NCBI RefSeq assembly: GCF_011762125.1
Contig: NZ_JAASQN010000005.1
Coordinates: forward strand, 302,484 to 366,483
Length of the DNA stretch: 64,000 nt
DNA from: Sphingopyxis panaciterrae
Lineage (GTDB): Bacteria; Pseudomonadota; Alphaproteobacteria; Sphingomonadales; Sphingomonadaceae
Reading direction: 5' to 3'
Shown here: piece after piece, positions 63,052 to 64,000 of the stretch
How positions within the stretch are numbered: the first letter of the stretch is position 1
Layout of the letters: each line of letters begins with the position of its first letter
The notes under the pieces: generated by a model
Databases searched by the model: none
What the model was told of the DNA's origin: nothing
Seen by the model: only the letters and a program-made list of their open reading frames with translations
Position numbers and translations under genes: made by a program

Positions 63052-63842
63052 TGTCCTTGCTCGTCCGCCCGCACGCACCCGATGACGACGGCACGCTGCT
63101 CGACATCACCCCCGCCAGCGCGGGCTGGACATATGTCGGCTTCCGGGTGGTGCGGCTGGCGGCGGGAACGCGTTACGACCATGTCGAGGACGGGCGCGAG
63201 GCGTGCCTCGTCGTGCTGACCGGCACGGTGACGATCGACGCGGGCGGCGAGCGGTTCGAGGCGATCGGCGGCCGCGCGACGGTGTTCGACGGCGCCGCGA
63301 CCTCGGTCTATGTCCCGGCGGGACATCGCTATACGATCGAGGCGGCGTCCGACGCCGAAATCGCGATCTGCACCGCGCCGGGGACGGGCGCGGGCGCGGT
63401 GCGGCTGATCCGGTCCGACGCGGTCGAAGTGCGCGGCCAGGGCACCAACACGCGCCATGTCCGCAACATCCTGTCCGACGCCGACGCGGCCGAAAGCCTG
63501 CTCGTCGTCGAGGTGATCACGCCGGGCGGTCACTGGTCGAGCTATCCGCCGCACAAGCATGACCGCGATGCCTACCCCGAGGAGACGTTCCTCGAGGAAA
63601 CCTATTACCACCGCCTGTCGCCGCCGCAGGGCTTTGCCTTCCAGCGCGTCTATACCGACGAACGCGACATCGACGAGACGATGGCGGTCGAGGATGGCGA
63701 CGTCGTCATGGTGCCGCGCGGCTATCACCCGGTCGGCGCGCCGCATGGTTATGACCTTTATTACCTCAATGTGATGGCGGGGCCCCGGCGCAACTGGGTG
63801 TTCCGCAACGACCCCGCGCATGACTGGATCGTGCGCCGGTAG
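63051..63842 (+). CDS. iolB: 5-deoxy-glucuronate isomerase
   Basis: Isomerises 5-deoxy-glucuronate to 2-deoxy-5-keto-gluconate. The 263-residue cupin-type protein has the metal-binding His in WSSYPPHKHDRDAYPEETFLEETYYHR, plus VMVPRGYHPVGAPHGYDLYYLNVMAG. It is the last gene of the visible operon iolC-iolD-iolE-iolB. No terminator is obvious in the 78 bp before the repeat. Confidence 0.96.
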   Translation: MSLLVRPHAPDDDGTLLDITPASAGWTYVGFRVVRLAAGTRYDHVEDGREACLVVLTGTVTIDAGGERFEAIGGRATVFDGAATSVYVPAGHRYTIEAASDAEIAICTAPGTGAGAVRLIRSDAVEVRGQGTNTRHVRNILSDADAAESLLVVEVITPGGHWSSYPPHKHDRDAYPEETFLEETYYHRLSPPQGFAFQRVYTDERDIDETMAVEDGDVVMVPRGYHPVGAPHGYDLYYLNVMAGPRRNWVFRNDPAHDWIVRR

Positions 63843-63920
63843 GGATGATTGCCTTCGCACCGGGCGATGACGTCCTGCGTCGGGGTCGGCCGTTATCGGC
63901 TGGTCGCGGACGCTAGCCAA

Positions 63921-64000
63921 ATAACCGTCGCCCCCGCGAAGGCGGGGGCCGCAATCGGCCGAGCGCAAGGTTGCCAGCGGCCCCCGCCTTCGCGGGGGCG
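63921..64000. repeat. Paired palindromic repeat (family A), cut by window end
   Basis: ATAACCGTCGCCCCCGCGAA, spacer GCAATCGGCCGAGCGCAAGG then TTGCCAGC, then the mirror arm up to the window edge. It differs from 45452 at one spacer base. GCTAGCCAA just before it matches the bases after the other copy in inverted form. Confidence 0.88.

Noticed and set aside
1..64000. tRNA or rRNA genes, IS elements, integrase or phage genes
   Set aside because: No cloverleaf-like segment, transposase motif or phage protein was recognised by reading. A covariance-model scan would be decisive for tRNAs.

Overview
The window is a high-GC, gene-dense chromosomal segment of an alphaproteobacterium, most likely a sphingomonad (a Sphingopyxis- or Sphingomonas-like organism). 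I base this on the protein sequences: an S5 with a long Arg/Gly-rich N-terminus, a MipZ-type ATPase, DivK, a ubiquinol-cytochrome c chaperone next to a YceD/DUF177 gene, DUF3572 and DUF1737 proteins, and frequent paired palindromic repeats. No rRNA gene, tRNA gene, insertion sequence, prophage or CRISPR array was recognised. Nearly everything is core metabolism. The accessory-looking parts are a large exported TPR-CHAT protein, an inositol catabolism cluster, and the repeats.

Layout. Positions 1-6245 hold the 3' part of the spc ribosomal operon (rplE partial, rpsN, rpsH, rplF, rplR, rpsE, rpmD, a DUF1737 gene, rplO, secY, adk), followed by an exported SRPBCC protein. Positions 7185-11323 hold yceD and a cytochrome bc1 chaperone gene (minus strand), bamE, and a malic enzyme-phosphotransacetylase (minus strand). 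Then come mutS, glnD and an exported M19 dipeptidase (11802-18620). They are followed by minus-strand pheT, pheS, an AraC regulator, rplT, rpmI, and a prs-hisN-DUF2809-GFA operon (18764-27170). Positions 27316-36606 hold nadE, gltX, a TonB-family protein, rpmG, mutM (minus), ubiE-ubiB and a group II PLP decarboxylase. Positions 36961-44551 hold the TPR-CHAT protein, corA, an RlpA-family lipoprotein, a second GFA protein and an ABC-F ATPase. Positions 44562-54828 hold an Lrp-type regulator facing a 51-codon small gene, divK, a DUF3572-HAD-RidA-acyltransferase run, a Sel1 protein, panC, mipZ, a phosphomannomutase, lptB and rpoN. After rpmJ (bL36), a HAD phosphatase and a hypothetical gene, the window ends with inositol genes: iolG (minus) diverging from an RpiR-family regulator and iolC(DUF2090)-iolD-iolE-iolB (56277-63842).

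How the genes work together. The inositol genes cover oxidation of myo-inositol (IolG), dehydration (IolE), ring hydrolysis (IolD), isomerisation (IolB) and phosphorylation (IolC, whose extra C-terminal domain may supply the aldolase step). An uptake system and IolA are not in the window. GGAA-N6-TTCC-like palindromes lie in both promoter regions around the RpiR gene, so it is probably the local repressor (IolR-like). DivK and MipZ point to Caulobacter-type cell-cycle control.

The most unusual non-coding feature is a set of paired inverted hairpins (REP/BIME-like) in more than ten intergenic gaps. Their stems show compensatory changes between copies. Several carry a conserved GGCTTTGGGGTGGGGAGC-like block on one side. 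One copy appears to place the glnD Shine-Dalgarno inside a hairpin. Two nearly identical copies lie 18.5 kb apart.
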